In this document: positions 15,247 to 24,066 of the stretch, one piece after another
Position numbering within the stretch: the stretch's first letter is position 1
Layout of the letters: the number at the start of each line of letters is the position of its first letter
Assembly: GCF_003121485.1 (NCBI RefSeq)
Contig: NZ_QAVX01000028.1
Location: 1 to 60,242, forward strand
Length of the DNA: 60,242 nt
From: Dyella sp. C11
GTDB taxonomy: Bacteria; Pseudomonadota; Gammaproteobacteria; Xanthomonadales; Rhodanobacteraceae
Direction: 5' to 3'
Position numbers and translations under genes: made by a program
Notes under the pieces: generated by a model
What the model was told of the DNA's origin: nothing
Seen by the model: the letters and a program-made list of their open reading frames with translations, nothing else
The model's database searches: none

Positions 15247-16175
15247 TCCAGGCGCTCGCCCTCGCCAGCTTCGTGCTGCTGATGCTCGCTGGTGCGGTGG
15301 AGCTTTGGTGGGGCAGCGCTTTGCGTCTGCAGCAGCGTCGCAACCTGGAAAGCATCGAGCAGCGACTGGTGGCGCGCGTGCCGGCAGACACGCGGGGATT
15401 GCCCCCGTCGTTACCGGCCGCGCCACGGCGCCGCCCGGCGGGCAAGCAGGCGGATGAATTCCTGATGCGCGCCAACCTGCCCAGGGACCGCGCGATCTGG
15501 CTGGCACTGATCGGTCCCGGCGTGTTGCTCACGCTGCTGGCGTGGTGGCGCATCGGCAGCGCATGGTCGCTGCCGCTGATGGCCAGCCTGTACACGGTCG
15601 TGCTGTGGCTGTGGCTGCGTCATCGCATCGAACAGCAGCAACAGCGGATGCTGGCGCAGCTTCCCGATTTCCTCGACGGCATGATCCGCATGACGAGCGT
15701 GGGCAACAGTCTGCCCATGGCTTTCCAGAGCACCACCAAATCCGTCGCCATGCCACTGCGGGATGTGCTCGACCGCACGCTGTCGTCCATGCACGCGGGT
15801 GCGGATCTCGACCAGGCACTGGCCATGGCGACGCGTCCGTACGCCCTCGAAGAGTTTTCTTTGCTGCACGCCGTGTTCGGCATCGGGATGCGCATTGGTG
15901 GGCGCGCGGACCACATCCTTCAACGCATGGGCGACTTCATGCGCGATCACGCGGCTGCGCGGGCCGAACTGAGGGCAGTGACGTCGGAAACGCGCATGTC
16001 GGCCTGGGTACTGGCGTTCCTTCCCATTGCTGTGTCGACTTTCATGACGCTGATTGATCCGACCTTCTTCAAGCCGATGTTCTTCACCACCATCGGGCAC
16101 AAATTCTTGCTGGTGGCGCGTGTGCTGGAGGTCACCGGCGGCCTGCTGCTGTATCGGCTGGCCAAATCGCTCTGA
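15243..16175 (+). CDS. tadB: Flp pilus inner-membrane platform protein TadB
   Basis: A 310-residue type II secretion F-domain membrane protein. It has an N-terminal helix, two central helices (IWLALIGPGVLLTLLAWW and SLPLMASLYTVVLWLWLR) and a C-terminal pair. The cytoplasmic GspF domain includes QLPDFLDGMIRMTSVGNSL and ALEEFSLLHAVFGIGMRIGG. With TadC it forms the platform that couples the CpaF ATPase to pilin extraction. It starts in a 4-bp ATGA overlap with cpaF. Confidence 0.92.
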   Translation: MIQALALASFVLLMLAGAVELWWGSALRLQQRRNLESIEQRLVARVPADTRGLPPSLPAAPRRRPAGKQADEFLMRANLPRDRAIWLALIGPGVLLTLLAWWRIGSAWSLPLMASLYTVVLWLWLRHRIEQQQQRMLAQLPDFLDGMIRMTSVGNSLPMAFQSTTKSVAMPLRDVLDRTLSSMHAGADLDQALAMATRPYALEEFSLLHAVFGIGMRIGGRADHILQRMGDFMRDHAAARAELRAVTSETRMSAWVLAFLPIAVSTFMTLIDPTFFKPMFFTTIGHKFLLVARVLEVTGGLLLYRLAKSL

Positions 16176-16206
16176 CAAGAACCATATCGCGGGCAGGGGG
16201 TGTGTC

Positions 16207-17160
16207 GTGGAAGTGGGCTGGATCATGATTGCCGCCGTTGTTGCGCTTGCCTCGGGCCTGTTCCTGCTGGCGGGTGAAGCCGTGCGCCACTACCGGCAAC
16301 GGCGGCAGGAGGCGCGCGTGATGGACCGTGCGCTGCTCGGCCCACCCGCACCGCGCGAGGCAGGCGACGCCGACGAACCGGAAGAACACGGGTGGCGGCT
16401 GCTCGTGCGCTGGCTCGACACCCTGGGCAAGCGCTTCGAGGCGGGGCGTATTGGCCAGGCGCTGATCACGCCGGAAGACCGCCTGCTGCTGGGACAAATC
16501 AACCACAACACGGCACAGGGACGCGCCGTGTTTCTCGGCATGCGGCTTGCCCTGGCCATGGTGGTGCCACTGCCGGTGATGCTGTGGATGGCGCCCACCG
16601 GCTTTCGTGCCGTGGTCATTTTCATGGGCGCGATGGCGGTGGGCATCATCGTGCCCAAGATCGTGCTGAGCAACGTTGCTGCACGCTTGCGCAAGCGGGC
16701 CGACGACGAACTTCCCTTGCTGATCGATCTGCTCCGCCTGCTGCAGGGCGTGGGCTTCAGCGTGGACCAGAGCCTGCAGATGGTGTCCGACCGTTTTCAG
16801 GAAGCCATGCCACTGATGAGCCGCGAGCTTCGCGATGCCAACGCGCAATACCTGCATGGCCGATCGCGCATGCAGTCGCTGCATCGCCTGTGCGAATTCG
16901 ACAACGACGGCTTGAAAAGCCTGGTGCAGATCCTGGTGCAGGTGCACGAACACGGCGGGGCCGTGCAGGAACCGTTGCGCCAGTTCGGTGATCGCCTGCG
17001 TGAGCAACGCAAGATGCGCATGAAGGAACTGAGCGGAAAGCTCTCGGTGAAGATGACCGTGGTGATGATGCTGACACTGATTCCGGCGCTGATGACCGTG
17101 CTGGCTGGCCCGGCGGTGATTTCGCTGATCACCTCGATGGGCAAACTGAAAGGACACTGA
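16207..17160 (+). CDS. tadC: Flp pilus inner-membrane platform protein TadC
   Basis: A 317-residue paralogue of TadB. I choose the GTG at 16207 because CAGGGGG lies 6-7 bases upstream and the protein then starts with a membrane helix (MIAAVVALASGLFLLAGEAV). The GspF domain has ELPLLIDLLRLLQGVGFSVD and FGDRLREQRKMRMKELSGKL, followed by the C-terminal helix pair MTVVMMLTLIPALMTVLAGP. Length and topology fit TadC. It follows tadB by 31 bp and precedes tadD by 2 bp. Confidence 0.92.
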   Translation: MEVGWIMIAAVVALASGLFLLAGEAVRHYRQRRQEARVMDRALLGPPAPREAGDADEPEEHGWRLLVRWLDTLGKRFEAGRIGQALITPEDRLLLGQINHNTAQGRAVFLGMRLALAMVVPLPVMLWMAPTGFRAVVIFMGAMAVGIIVPKIVLSNVAARLRKRADDELPLLIDLLRLLQGVGFSVDQSLQMVSDRFQEAMPLMSRELRDANAQYLHGRSRMQSLHRLCEFDNDGLKSLVQILVQVHEHGGAVQEPLRQFGDRLREQRKMRMKELSGKLSVKMTVVMMLTLIPALMTVLAGPAVISLITSMGKLKGH

Positions 17161-17162
17161 TC

Positions 17163-18002
17163 ATGCTTGCTCGCTCCTCTTCTGCCCGCCTTGTCATCGC
17201 CCTGGTTGGCTGCCTACTGCTTGCCGCATGCGGCAAGACACTGGGCGGCTATCCCAATCGCGCACCAACGCCATCGCTGGTCGCGCCGGGCGCGAACGCG
17301 CGCGACGACAAGACCGTATACATGGATCTGATTCGCCAGATGCAGCAGCAGGGTGCGTACTACGCGTCGCTGGCGCATATCGATGCCTATCGGCAGCGCT
17401 TTGGCGATACGCCGGAGCTGCGTCGTCGCCAGGCCGATGCCTTCCGTGCCACAGGACAGCTGGATGCGGCGCGAACGATCTATCGCGGCCTGCTCAACGG
17501 GGACCAGGCTGCAGCGGCATGGCACGGCCTTGGCCTGGTGGAGGCCCAGTCGGGCAATGCGTCTGCCGCGGATGTCGCACTGCTCAAGGCGAGCGAACTG
17601 GAACCCGTAAATGCGGCCTACCTGAGCGATCTCGGTTACGCACGCCTGTGCAACGGCGAGACGGCATCCGCGAAAGACCCGTTGGCCATGGCCGCCGAGC
17701 TCGATCCGACCAATGCGAAGATGATTGCCAACCTGGCGCTGTGGGCCATGCTGACCGGCGACAACACCCGTGCTGACGCGATCATGCAACGTGGCCAGCT
17801 TCCGGTGGAAACACAGAACGGTGTCCGCCAGCTGGCAATGCAACTGGCAGCGCGCCGACCACGCACAGCCGCTTCGAGCAGTCAGCCGACGGCCGCCCCG
17901 ATGAACGTGGCAAACACGCCGGCCAACGCCAACACCAACGTGCCCGCCAGCATGCTCCAGCGCTTCACCACCGATGCCACCGCTTACGAGGCACGTCCAT
18001 GA
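17163..18002 (+). CDS. tadD: TadD, tetratricopeptide-repeat lipoprotein
   Basis: A 279-residue lipoprotein. The lipobox is LLLAAC with C23 as the lipidated residue. Residues about 75-190 form at least three TPR-like helix pairs (LDAARTIYRGLLNGDQAAAA, AADVALLKASELEPVNAAYL, ASAKDPLAMAAELDPTNAKM). TadD-type pilotins help assemble or localise the CpaC secretin. The C-terminal 60 residues are Ala/Thr/Asn-rich and probably disordered. AAAGGA precedes the ATG by 8 bases, and the stop overlaps the next gene by 4 bp. Confidence 0.88.
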   Translation: MLARSSSARLVIALVGCLLLAACGKTLGGYPNRAPTPSLVAPGANARDDKTVYMDLIRQMQQQGAYYASLAHIDAYRQRFGDTPELRRRQADAFRATGQLDAARTIYRGLLNGDQAAAAWHGLGLVEAQSGNASAADVALLKASELEPVNAAYLSDLGYARLCNGETASAKDPLAMAAELDPTNAKMIANLALWAMLTGDNTRADAIMQRGQLPVETQNGVRQLAMQLAARRPRTAASSSQPTAAPMNVANTPANANTNVPASMLQRFTTDATAYEARP

Positions 18003-18415
18003 TTTTCTCGAAGACGACTGCATACCGAAGGTTTGGTCTTGCATCCCTGCTTGTCTGTGCGACGTGCTCACTGCATGCACAGCAAACGCCCATCACCGGC
18101 CAGATGCTTGCGCCAGTCACACCGGCGCCGGCGGAACCGGCAGCGGCACCAGCAGCACCCGTCGCCGTGCCGCAGGCAACCGACGCCGGCAACAACACGA
18201 ATACCTCAACGGACGTTGGCGACGTGACGCATCAGCTGTTGAGCATGCAGGCTCAAGGGACCCGCGCCGGAAAGCAGCTACCCATTCCCGGCCAGGAAGC
18301 CTCGGCGAGCTACCAGCGTTACCTGAAGAGTTTCGATCACCCGATCCCGCAATTCTTCGACGGCACCGTTTCAAAAAATCAAAGTGGTTCGACTGGTTCC
18401 TCCGGAGCACCCTGA
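17999..18415 (+). CDS. DUF3613-domain protein of the tad locus
   Basis: A 138-residue exported protein with a signal peptide (GLASLLVCATCSLHAQ), an Ala/Pro-rich linker and a conserved C-terminal block: VTHQLLSMQAQGTRAGKQLP, then SYQRYLKSFDHPIPQFF. This matches DUF3613, a short family found mainly inside tad operons of beta- and gammaproteobacteria. The function is unknown; a periplasmic accessory role in pilus assembly follows from its constant position next to tadD. It is coupled to tadD by an ATGA overlap. Confidence 0.8.
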   Translation: MIFSKTTAYRRFGLASLLVCATCSLHAQQTPITGQMLAPVTPAPAEPAAAPAAPVAVPQATDAGNNTNTSTDVGDVTHQLLSMQAQGTRAGKQLPIPGQEASASYQRYLKSFDHPIPQFFDGTVSKNQSGSTGSSGAP

Positions 18416-18419
18416 CACC

Positions 18420-20564
18420 ATGCGCCCATCATCGACCCGGCATGAGGCAATGCGTCCGATACGTTCGGACGTGACGTCGTCAATCATGCAGCGTGGCGCC
18501 ACCGGCTTCGCGATGCTGCTGATGCTTGTATCCATGCTGGGCATGCTTGGCCTGATGGAGATCGGCTATCTGTATTGGGCCAAGCGCGACACGCAGAAAG
18601 TGGCGGACCTCGCTGCACTGGCGGGCGCGCAGGACTTGAATGCGTGCGTACCTGGCAACCAAGGCAATACGGCGGCCAGCGGCAATGCGCGCACGGAGAA
18701 CGGATTCACGCAGACGCTCACGGTCACATGCGGCACGTGGGACCCGGTGGCCAATGCGGGCATCGTCGATCATTTCAGCGCCACACCAGCTGGCGGTACG
18801 CCCAACGCGGTGAAAGTGCTGGCGCAGCGACCCGTGCTTCCCATCTGGGGCATGGCGGGCGCGTTCCCTGATGTCTCTGCCGAAGCGGTCGCCTCTGGCC
18901 TGCAGCCCATTGCCGTGTTCTCCATTGGCAGCACTCTCGCAACCGTGGATGGAAGCGCCCCGCTGGGCCAATTGCTGGCGGGCATCGGGATCCAGCTGTC
19001 CGGCGTGTCACTGGTGGGTTACAACGGGCTGGCGACCGCCAAGATCACCCCCGCGGGCCTGCTGCAGCAACTGGGCGTAGCCGTGCCCTCGGACATCACG
19101 GTTGGCGGCCTGAATCAATTGCTCGCTGCGTCGGTGCAGGCACATGCACTTATCGACGTGCTCAACGCCGTAGTGAACGCCGCGGGACAACAACAACTGC
19201 TCAGCACCAACGCGACGCTGGTAAACGCACTCACCACCCAGCTCGGTACGGCGCCAGGCAAGGTGACACTGGGCTCGACGGGCACCGCCAATGCACCCGG
19301 CAGCCTGTTCGCGCAGATCACGGCACCCGATTCTGCAGCGCAGACCGCGTTGAACGCGCAGGTCGATGCGCTACAGGTCATTGCGACAGCCATCGGTGTG
19401 GCGACGGGCCAGCATGCGGCTCAACTGACATTGGGTACGCCTGCATCGGTTCTCGGGCTCAATATCAACACGGCAGTCGCCGTTGTCGAACCACCTTCCA
19501 TCGGTATCGGTGGTGTGGGTACCACCGCGTCGACGTCACAGATCCGCGCCTTCATCGAAGTCACCCTTTCCACCAACAGCATTCCCTTGATCGGCACGCT
19601 GGCAAGCACATTGGCCCATACGTCCATCAGCCTTGACGTTCCCATTGCGGTGGACCTGGTGAATGCAAAGGCGACACTCAACAGTTTGTGCACGGACGCA
19701 GCGCCGCCCCAGCACGCAACATTCGGCGTCACGTCGTCCATCCTCAACATGTGCGTGGGCGGCATCACCCAGGCCAATGCATTCAGCACGGCGGGAAGCT
19801 GCAGCCAGATACCCGTCACAAACACCAATCCCATGCTGCAGGTGAAGGTGGATAACTTGCTGGTGTCCACCGGCAAACCTTTTTCGTTCACCGGACTGAC
19901 TGCCAACGGCACCGGCACACTGGCGGTCGGCGACAGCGCGAACATTCCTTCGGACGGCACGGCCCTGAACATCGGCACGACGCTTGGCAACATGTTCAAT
20001 GCCTTGTTGCCGGCGCTGGTGCTGCAAACCTCGACAGGCTCCCCCAATTCGATGTCGGGCGCACTGGCCGCAGATCTTTGGCAGAACACCACTTCGTACA
20101 ACAAGGGACTTACACCCAACCTCAATCAGCTGAACGCTGCACTTGGCCAGCTGAACACGGACTCGACTGCACTGAAGACATTCCTGCAAGGCACCCCGCA
20201 GCAGGTGACCGATATCCTAGGCAGCGCGTTGACGCTCAATGTTTCCGGCCTGCTTTCGGGCGTGACGGGCGTGCTGGGCGGGGTAACCAATCTGCTCGGC
20301 AATACGCTGCTGACCGTGGGCTGCGTGGCGTCATCGAGTGCCTGCATCGCACTCATCCAGAACGCCATGAACGGGGGCACCACATCCCAGCCCAACGTGC
20401 TGGCCCCTGTGCTTGGGTTGGCCACGCAACTTTTGCAGGCCCCGCTCAACGCGCTGGGGCAGTCCTTGACGACATTTCTCACCAGCGAGCTCGGCATCGA
20501 CCTGGGCGTGAGCACGGTCAACCTGCAGTCATTGCAATGTCATGGTGTGCAATTGGTCTATTAG
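18420..20564 (+). CDS. tadG: TadG-like pilus-associated protein (large)
   Basis: A 714-residue protein whose N-terminus, after a short basic leader, is the TadE/TadG-like signature QRGATGFAMLLMLVSMLGML followed by KRDTQKVADLAALAGAQDLN. The remaining ~640 residues are a low-charge periplasmic domain rich in Ala, Thr, Leu, Asn and Gly, with scattered Cys. TadG proteins are membrane-anchored minor components of Flp pilus assembly. The domain is as long as in Burkholderia-type TadG proteins. The ATG at 18420 is chosen because it lies 4 bp after the DUF3613 stop; a GTG at 18384 and ATGs at 18450 and 18486 are alternatives. It is the last tad gene here. Confidence 0.85.
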   Translation: MRPSSTRHEAMRPIRSDVTSSIMQRGATGFAMLLMLVSMLGMLGLMEIGYLYWAKRDTQKVADLAALAGAQDLNACVPGNQGNTAASGNARTENGFTQTLTVTCGTWDPVANAGIVDHFSATPAGGTPNAVKVLAQRPVLPIWGMAGAFPDVSAEAVASGLQPIAVFSIGSTLATVDGSAPLGQLLAGIGIQLSGVSLVGYNGLATAKITPAGLLQQLGVAVPSDITVGGLNQLLAASVQAHALIDVLNAVVNAAGQQQLLSTNATLVNALTTQLGTAPGKVTLGSTGTANAPGSLFAQITAPDSAAQTALNAQVDALQVIATAIGVATGQHAAQLTLGTPASVLGLNINTAVAVVEPPSIGIGGVGTTASTSQIRAFIEVTLSTNSIPLIGTLASTLAHTSISLDVPIAVDLVNAKATLNSLCTDAAPPQHATFGVTSSILNMCVGGITQANAFSTAGSCSQIPVTNTNPMLQVKVDNLLVSTGKPFSFTGLTANGTGTLAVGDSANIPSDGTALNIGTTLGNMFNALLPALVLQTSTGSPNSMSGALAADLWQNTTSYNKGLTPNLNQLNAALGQLNTDSTALKTFLQGTPQQVTDILGSALTLNVSGLLSGVTGVLGGVTNLLGNTLLTVGCVASSSACIALIQNAMNGGTTSQPNVLAPVLGLATQLLQAPLNALGQSLTTFLTSELGIDLGVSTVNLQSLQCHGVQLVY

Positions 20565-20581
20565 TTGGATGGCCAAGACCC

Positions 20582-20609
20582 TTGACCGCATCGGGGAGAC
20601 CCTTAGACT
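20582..20609 (+). promoter_or_regulatory. Candidate sigma-70 promoter for the DUF2968 gene
   Basis: TTGACC (20582-20587) and TAGACT (20604-20609) are separated by 16 bp, giving 5/6 and 4/6 matches to the consensus. Transcription would start near 20616, some 75 bp before the ATG at 20692. It lies just after tadG and would make the DUF2968 gene an independent unit. Confidence 0.5.
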
Positions 20610-20691
20610 GTCCCGAATGTCCAGGCAAGGGCTGGAATCGCGGATACGTGCGGTTTCCGGGGCCGGTCACGATCAAATGGGGAATTACGGG

Positions 20692-21432
20692 ATGAAGGTT
20701 TTGACTCGCAACGCGAGCTCGCGTCGTGTGCTGTTCGCGATGGGCACCCTGGTGCTGATGGCCACCTCGGCCTGTGCCAGCGCGCCGGCGACAACCAACA
20801 ATCCCATGCCGCCCTCGCCCGAGGCTGCAACGGTATCCACGCAGCCACGCGTGCCGCTGAGCACGGTGGAAAGCCTCCGCCAGCTGATCGACAACCACCA
20901 GCTCACCGAAGTGCGCACCACGTACAACAGCACCTACGGCGCGAGCCTGCTGTTCCGCCCGGAAACGCTGGGCTATTACGTGGTGCTGTTCCACGGCAAG
21001 GAGTTCTGGCGCGTGATGCAGACCGACTCCTTCGACGATGCAGAAAGCCTGTATCGTACGTTCGTGTCGCAGACGCAGACGCTGGGCCAGGTGGAAATCG
21101 ACACCATGCGCCTGGATGCCGGCAACAAGTACGCCGAGCACATGATCTCGGTGAACGAGGCCAAGCTGCATGCCTTGCAGCAGGACGCCAACAACCAGCA
21201 GCAACAGGCACAGCAGGTGGCTGCGCAGCAGGAACAGGCGCGCCAGCAGGCCGTGTCGCTTTCCAGCGACCTGCACAACACCAACGCGCAGCTCGATGCG
21301 GTGAAGCAGCAGATCAAGGCCCTGGAGGCCGTGCAGTCCAACCCGAACCTGGTACTGCCCACGCCGGCGCCGGCGACGACCTCGGCACCGGTGGCTCAGC
21401 CGACGCAGCAGCCACCCGCCGCGTCGCCTTGA
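20692..21432 (+). CDS. DUF2968-domain protein, probable lipoprotein
   Basis: A 246-residue exported protein. It starts MKVLTRNASSRRVLFAMG and has a hydrophobic segment ending in TSAC, a slightly atypical lipobox. The body has LSTVESLRQLIDNHQLTEVR and YYVVLFHGKEFWRVMQTD, which match the DUF2968 family as I know it. Then comes a strongly predicted coiled coil rich in Gln (DANNQQQQAQQVAAQQEQAR) and a Pro/Ala tail. The function is unknown; the fold suggests a periplasmic envelope-associated coiled-coil protein. GGGGAATTACGGG precedes the ATG, and a candidate promoter lies upstream. Confidence 0.75.
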   Translation: MKVLTRNASSRRVLFAMGTLVLMATSACASAPATTNNPMPPSPEAATVSTQPRVPLSTVESLRQLIDNHQLTEVRTTYNSTYGASLLFRPETLGYYVVLFHGKEFWRVMQTDSFDDAESLYRTFVSQTQTLGQVEIDTMRLDAGNKYAEHMISVNEAKLHALQQDANNQQQQAQQVAAQQEQARQQAVSLSSDLHNTNAQLDAVKQQIKALEAVQSNPNLVLPTPAPATTSAPVAQPTQQPPAASP

Positions 21433-21456
21433 TCCAACGCCACACGCTCCATTTCG

Positions 21457-21487
21457 AACCGCCGCATCCTCACGGATAGCGGCGGTT
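21457..21487. terminator. Hairpin between convergent genes
   Basis: AACCGCCGC (21457-21465) pairs with GCGGCGGTT (21479-21487). The loop contains a further 4-bp ATCC/GGAT stem. It lies between the stops of the convergent DUF2968 (21432) and DUF6624 (21488) genes and can serve both. The following plus-strand sequence (TCAGTTTC) is only moderately T-rich. Confidence 0.6.
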
Positions 21488-22207
21488 TCAGTTTCTGGCG
21501 GGCTCCACGGCGTAAGTGGCGCGAAGTGCGCATTCGTAATCGCCACTCGGCATGAGGCCCATGCCACTGCGCCGTTCATCCAGGTGCGCCGCGTCCTCCA
21601 CCGGTTCCATGTGCATGTCGCCGGGTTTCGACGGATCGCCGGTGAACTGCGAGCCGTAGAGCTGTGGCTTGCCCTGGTTGATGCGCACGCGATCCACCAG
21701 CATGGCGTAGTCGGAGGGGCGAATGGTGCCGTCCTTTGCGCGTGGTTCAAGCTGGGCCAGCACGCTGGACTGGAAGGCGGGATCGCGGTCGGCGTGCTGC
21801 ACAAGCAGCCAGGCATCCATCACACCCTGTTTGCCCACCTGGGTCGGCAAGGGAAAGCCGGCGCGCGCCACAACGCCTTTCAGCCACGAGGTATTGGCGG
21901 CATCCACGCTGGCAACCGCCTCGGCCTCCTTGCTGTCGGCGCGCAATCCGGCGGCCATCCATGCATCTCTCGCCTGCTGGTCTTTCTTCACGCGATCGCT
22001 CAACGCGTCACGCAGCGCAGGGGCTGACAAAGCGTGATCGTCATCACGCTTTGTCGCCAGCGAAGACGCGCGGTGTGCGCGTATCCACGCTGCCGCGGCA
22101 GGACAGGACACGGCTACGCGGCGCAGTTCGTCATCCTCGGACTGGGCATGTGCGGTTGAAGAAAACAGCGCCACGAGCAGCCATATCGATGCATTCCATA
22201 GTGTCAT
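21488..22207 (-). CDS. Secreted DUF6624-like protein
   Basis: A 239-residue protein with a signal peptide (MTLWNASIWLLVALFSSTAHAQ). The C-terminal half reads GFPLPTQVGKQGVMDAWLLV, QHADRDPAFQSSVLAQL and YAMLVDRVRINQGKPQLYGS, which resembles the DUF6624 family. Its biochemical role is unknown. The ATG at 22207 is chosen because AAGG lies 9 bases upstream; ATGs at 22216 and 22240 have poorer sites. It is convergent with the DUF2968 gene and divergent from the first S10 peptidase gene. Confidence 0.7.
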   Translation of the reverse strand: MTLWNASIWLLVALFSSTAHAQSEDDELRRVAVSCPAAAAWIRAHRASSLATKRDDDHALSAPALRDALSDRVKKDQQARDAWMAAGLRADSKEAEAVASVDAANTSWLKGVVARAGFPLPTQVGKQGVMDAWLLVQHADRDPAFQSSVLAQLEPRAKDGTIRPSDYAMLVDRVRINQGKPQLYGSQFTGDPSKPGDMHMEPVEDAAHLDERRSGMGLMPSGDYECALRATYAVEPARN

Positions 22208-22353
22208 CGTCGCCATCCTTGCGCATGAACTTGCCGGCATCGTAACCCGCTTTTCGTCAGCACAAAGCAAGCTACCCAGTACTTTTGTCACGGTCGCCCC
22301 AGCACGCCCGTACGCATACTCGGGACTTTGAGCCTGATCCAACGGGGATTTTC

Positions 22354-23898
22354 ATGCGTCACCTCTTCACCCTGCTGATGGTGGGCAGCCTTGCGCTGTC
22401 GCCGTGTTCCATGACGTTGGCCAAGGACGCGCCAACCGACCAGAAAACCACCACCAGCAAGGATGACGAGATCAAGGCGCCCACCACCGAAACGGCGGTG
22501 CGCACCAAGCACAGCGTGAGCGTCAACGGCCGTTCGGTGTCGTACACGGCCACGGCAGGCACGGTGATCATCCGCGACGACAAGGGCGAGCCGCAGGCCA
22601 GCGTGTTCTATGTGGCCTACACCGTGGACAACGGCAAGCCGGAGAAGCGCCCGGTGACGTTCCTTTACAACGGTGGTCCGGGTTCGTCGTCCATGTGGCT
22701 GCACATGGGTTCGTTCGGCCCGGTGCGCATTGCCACCGACAGCCCCGCCGCCACCGCGCCGGCGCCGTACAAGCTGGTGCCCAACAGCGACAGCCTGCTC
22801 GACAAGACCGACCTGGTCTTCATCGATGCGGTGGGCACGGGTTATTCGCGCCCGCTCGGCAAGGCCGAAGGCAAGGATTTCTGGGGCGTGGACCAGGACG
22901 TGTCGGCGTTCTCGCGCGCCATCCAGCGCTACGTGACGATCAACAACCGCTGGAATTCGCCGAAGTTCCTCTACGGCGAAAGCTACGGCACCACGCGTTC
23001 CGGCGCGCTTGCCGATGCGCTGCAGGACAAGGGCATGTCGCTCAACGGCGTGATCATCATGTCGTCCATCCTCAACTACGGCGTGCGCAACCCGGGCTAC
23101 GACGAGATGTACATCGGCTACGTGCCGAGCTACGCCGCCGCAGCGTGGTATCACAACAAGCTCGCCAACAAGCCGGCGGACCTGAAGACCTATCTCGACC
23201 AGGTGCGCGCGTTTGCTCGTGGTCCGTATGCCACCGCACTCGCCAAGGGCCAGGATGTCCCGCCTGCGGAAGCCGATGCCGTTGCACGCCAGCTCGCTGC
23301 CTTCACCGGCATGTCACCGGAGTACATCAAGGAAGCGAACCTGCGTGTGGAGCCGTCGCGCTTCCGCAAGGAACTGCTGCGCGATGAACGTCGCACCATC
23401 GGTCGCTACGACGCGCGCTTCGAAGGCGTGGACGAAGACGCGGCCGGTGAGACGCCAGACTACGATGCATCGGATACGGGTATCAGCGGCGCGTTCATCA
23501 GCGCGTTCAACGATTACGTGAACAACCAGCTCAACTACCACAGCGATCTCGACTATCGCCCGACCTTTGGCGACATCGGCAAGAACTGGGACTGGAAACA
23601 CCAGGCAGCCGGCATCAAGCGCCCGCTGCAGACCGCCTACGTGGCAGGCGATCTCGCACATGCCATGCGCACCAATCCCAACCTGCAGTTGCTGTCGATC
23701 AACGGCTACTACGACTTTGCGACGCCGTTCTTCATTACCGAGTACGACATTGCACACATGAACCTGGAGCCGTCGCTTCGCAGCAACGTGCATTTCCTGT
23801 ACTACCCGTCGGGCCACATGATTTACCTCAACACCGAAGCGCTGCAGCAGCTCAAGGGTGATCTGGCGCGGTATTACGACGCGACGGTGCATCCGTAA
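22354..23898 (+). CDS. Secreted serine carboxypeptidase-like protein (S10 family), copy 1
   Basis: A 514-residue exported protein with a signal peptide (RHLFTLLMVGSLALSPCSMT). The S10 elements are all present: oxyanion/strand region VTFLYNGGPGSSSMWLHMGS, nucleophile S210 in YGESYGTTRSG, D454 in NGYYDFATPF and H488 in PSGHMIYLN. Expected activity is removal of C-terminal residues from peptides in the periplasm or outside the cell; substrate unknown. GGGGATTTTC precedes the ATG at 22354. A second S10 gene follows in the same orientation with closely similar motifs and the same 34-residue Asp-His spacing, so the pair arose by tandem duplication. Confidence 0.9.
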   Translation: MRHLFTLLMVGSLALSPCSMTLAKDAPTDQKTTTSKDDEIKAPTTETAVRTKHSVSVNGRSVSYTATAGTVIIRDDKGEPQASVFYVAYTVDNGKPEKRPVTFLYNGGPGSSSMWLHMGSFGPVRIATDSPAATAPAPYKLVPNSDSLLDKTDLVFIDAVGTGYSRPLGKAEGKDFWGVDQDVSAFSRAIQRYVTINNRWNSPKFLYGESYGTTRSGALADALQDKGMSLNGVIIMSSILNYGVRNPGYDEMYIGYVPSYAAAAWYHNKLANKPADLKTYLDQVRAFARGPYATALAKGQDVPPAEADAVARQLAAFTGMSPEYIKEANLRVEPSRFRKELLRDERRTIGRYDARFEGVDEDAAGETPDYDASDTGISGAFISAFNDYVNNQLNYHSDLDYRPTFGDIGKNWDWKHQAAGIKRPLQTAYVAGDLAHAMRTNPNLQLLSINGYYDFATPFFITEYDIAHMNLEPSLRSNVHFLYYPSGHMIYLNTEALQQLKGDLARYYDATVHP

Positions 23899-23926
23899 TC
23901 AGGAACATCTCGACGGCCTCTCATGG

Positions 23927-24010
23927 CCGTCATCCCCGCGCAGGCGGGGATCCAGCGCCTTGAGGCGTTGAACGAAAGGCACTGGATTCCCGCCTTCGCG
24001 GGAATGACGG
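23927..24010. repeat. Dispersed palindromic repeat (GTCATTCCCGC family)
   Basis: The left arm around 23927-23954 (CCGTCATCCCCGC...GCGGGGATCCAG) and the right arm 23982-24010 (CTGGATTCCCGCC...CGGGAATGACGG) form an imperfect inverted repeat. Each arm is itself a small dyad. Related elements occur at 36263-36368 and 51972-52106. It lies between the two S10 genes and is REP-like. Confidence 0.8.
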
Positions 24011-24066
24011 TGAGGACAACAACATCATCGCCAGCTTCGTGGCACGGTTTTCAGGAAATCAGTGAC

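Noticed and set aside
23923-24066. N-terminal extension of the second S10 protein (HWIPAFAGM segment)
   Set aside because: That segment is a translation of a REP-like repeat; the signal peptide begins at the ATG at 24067.
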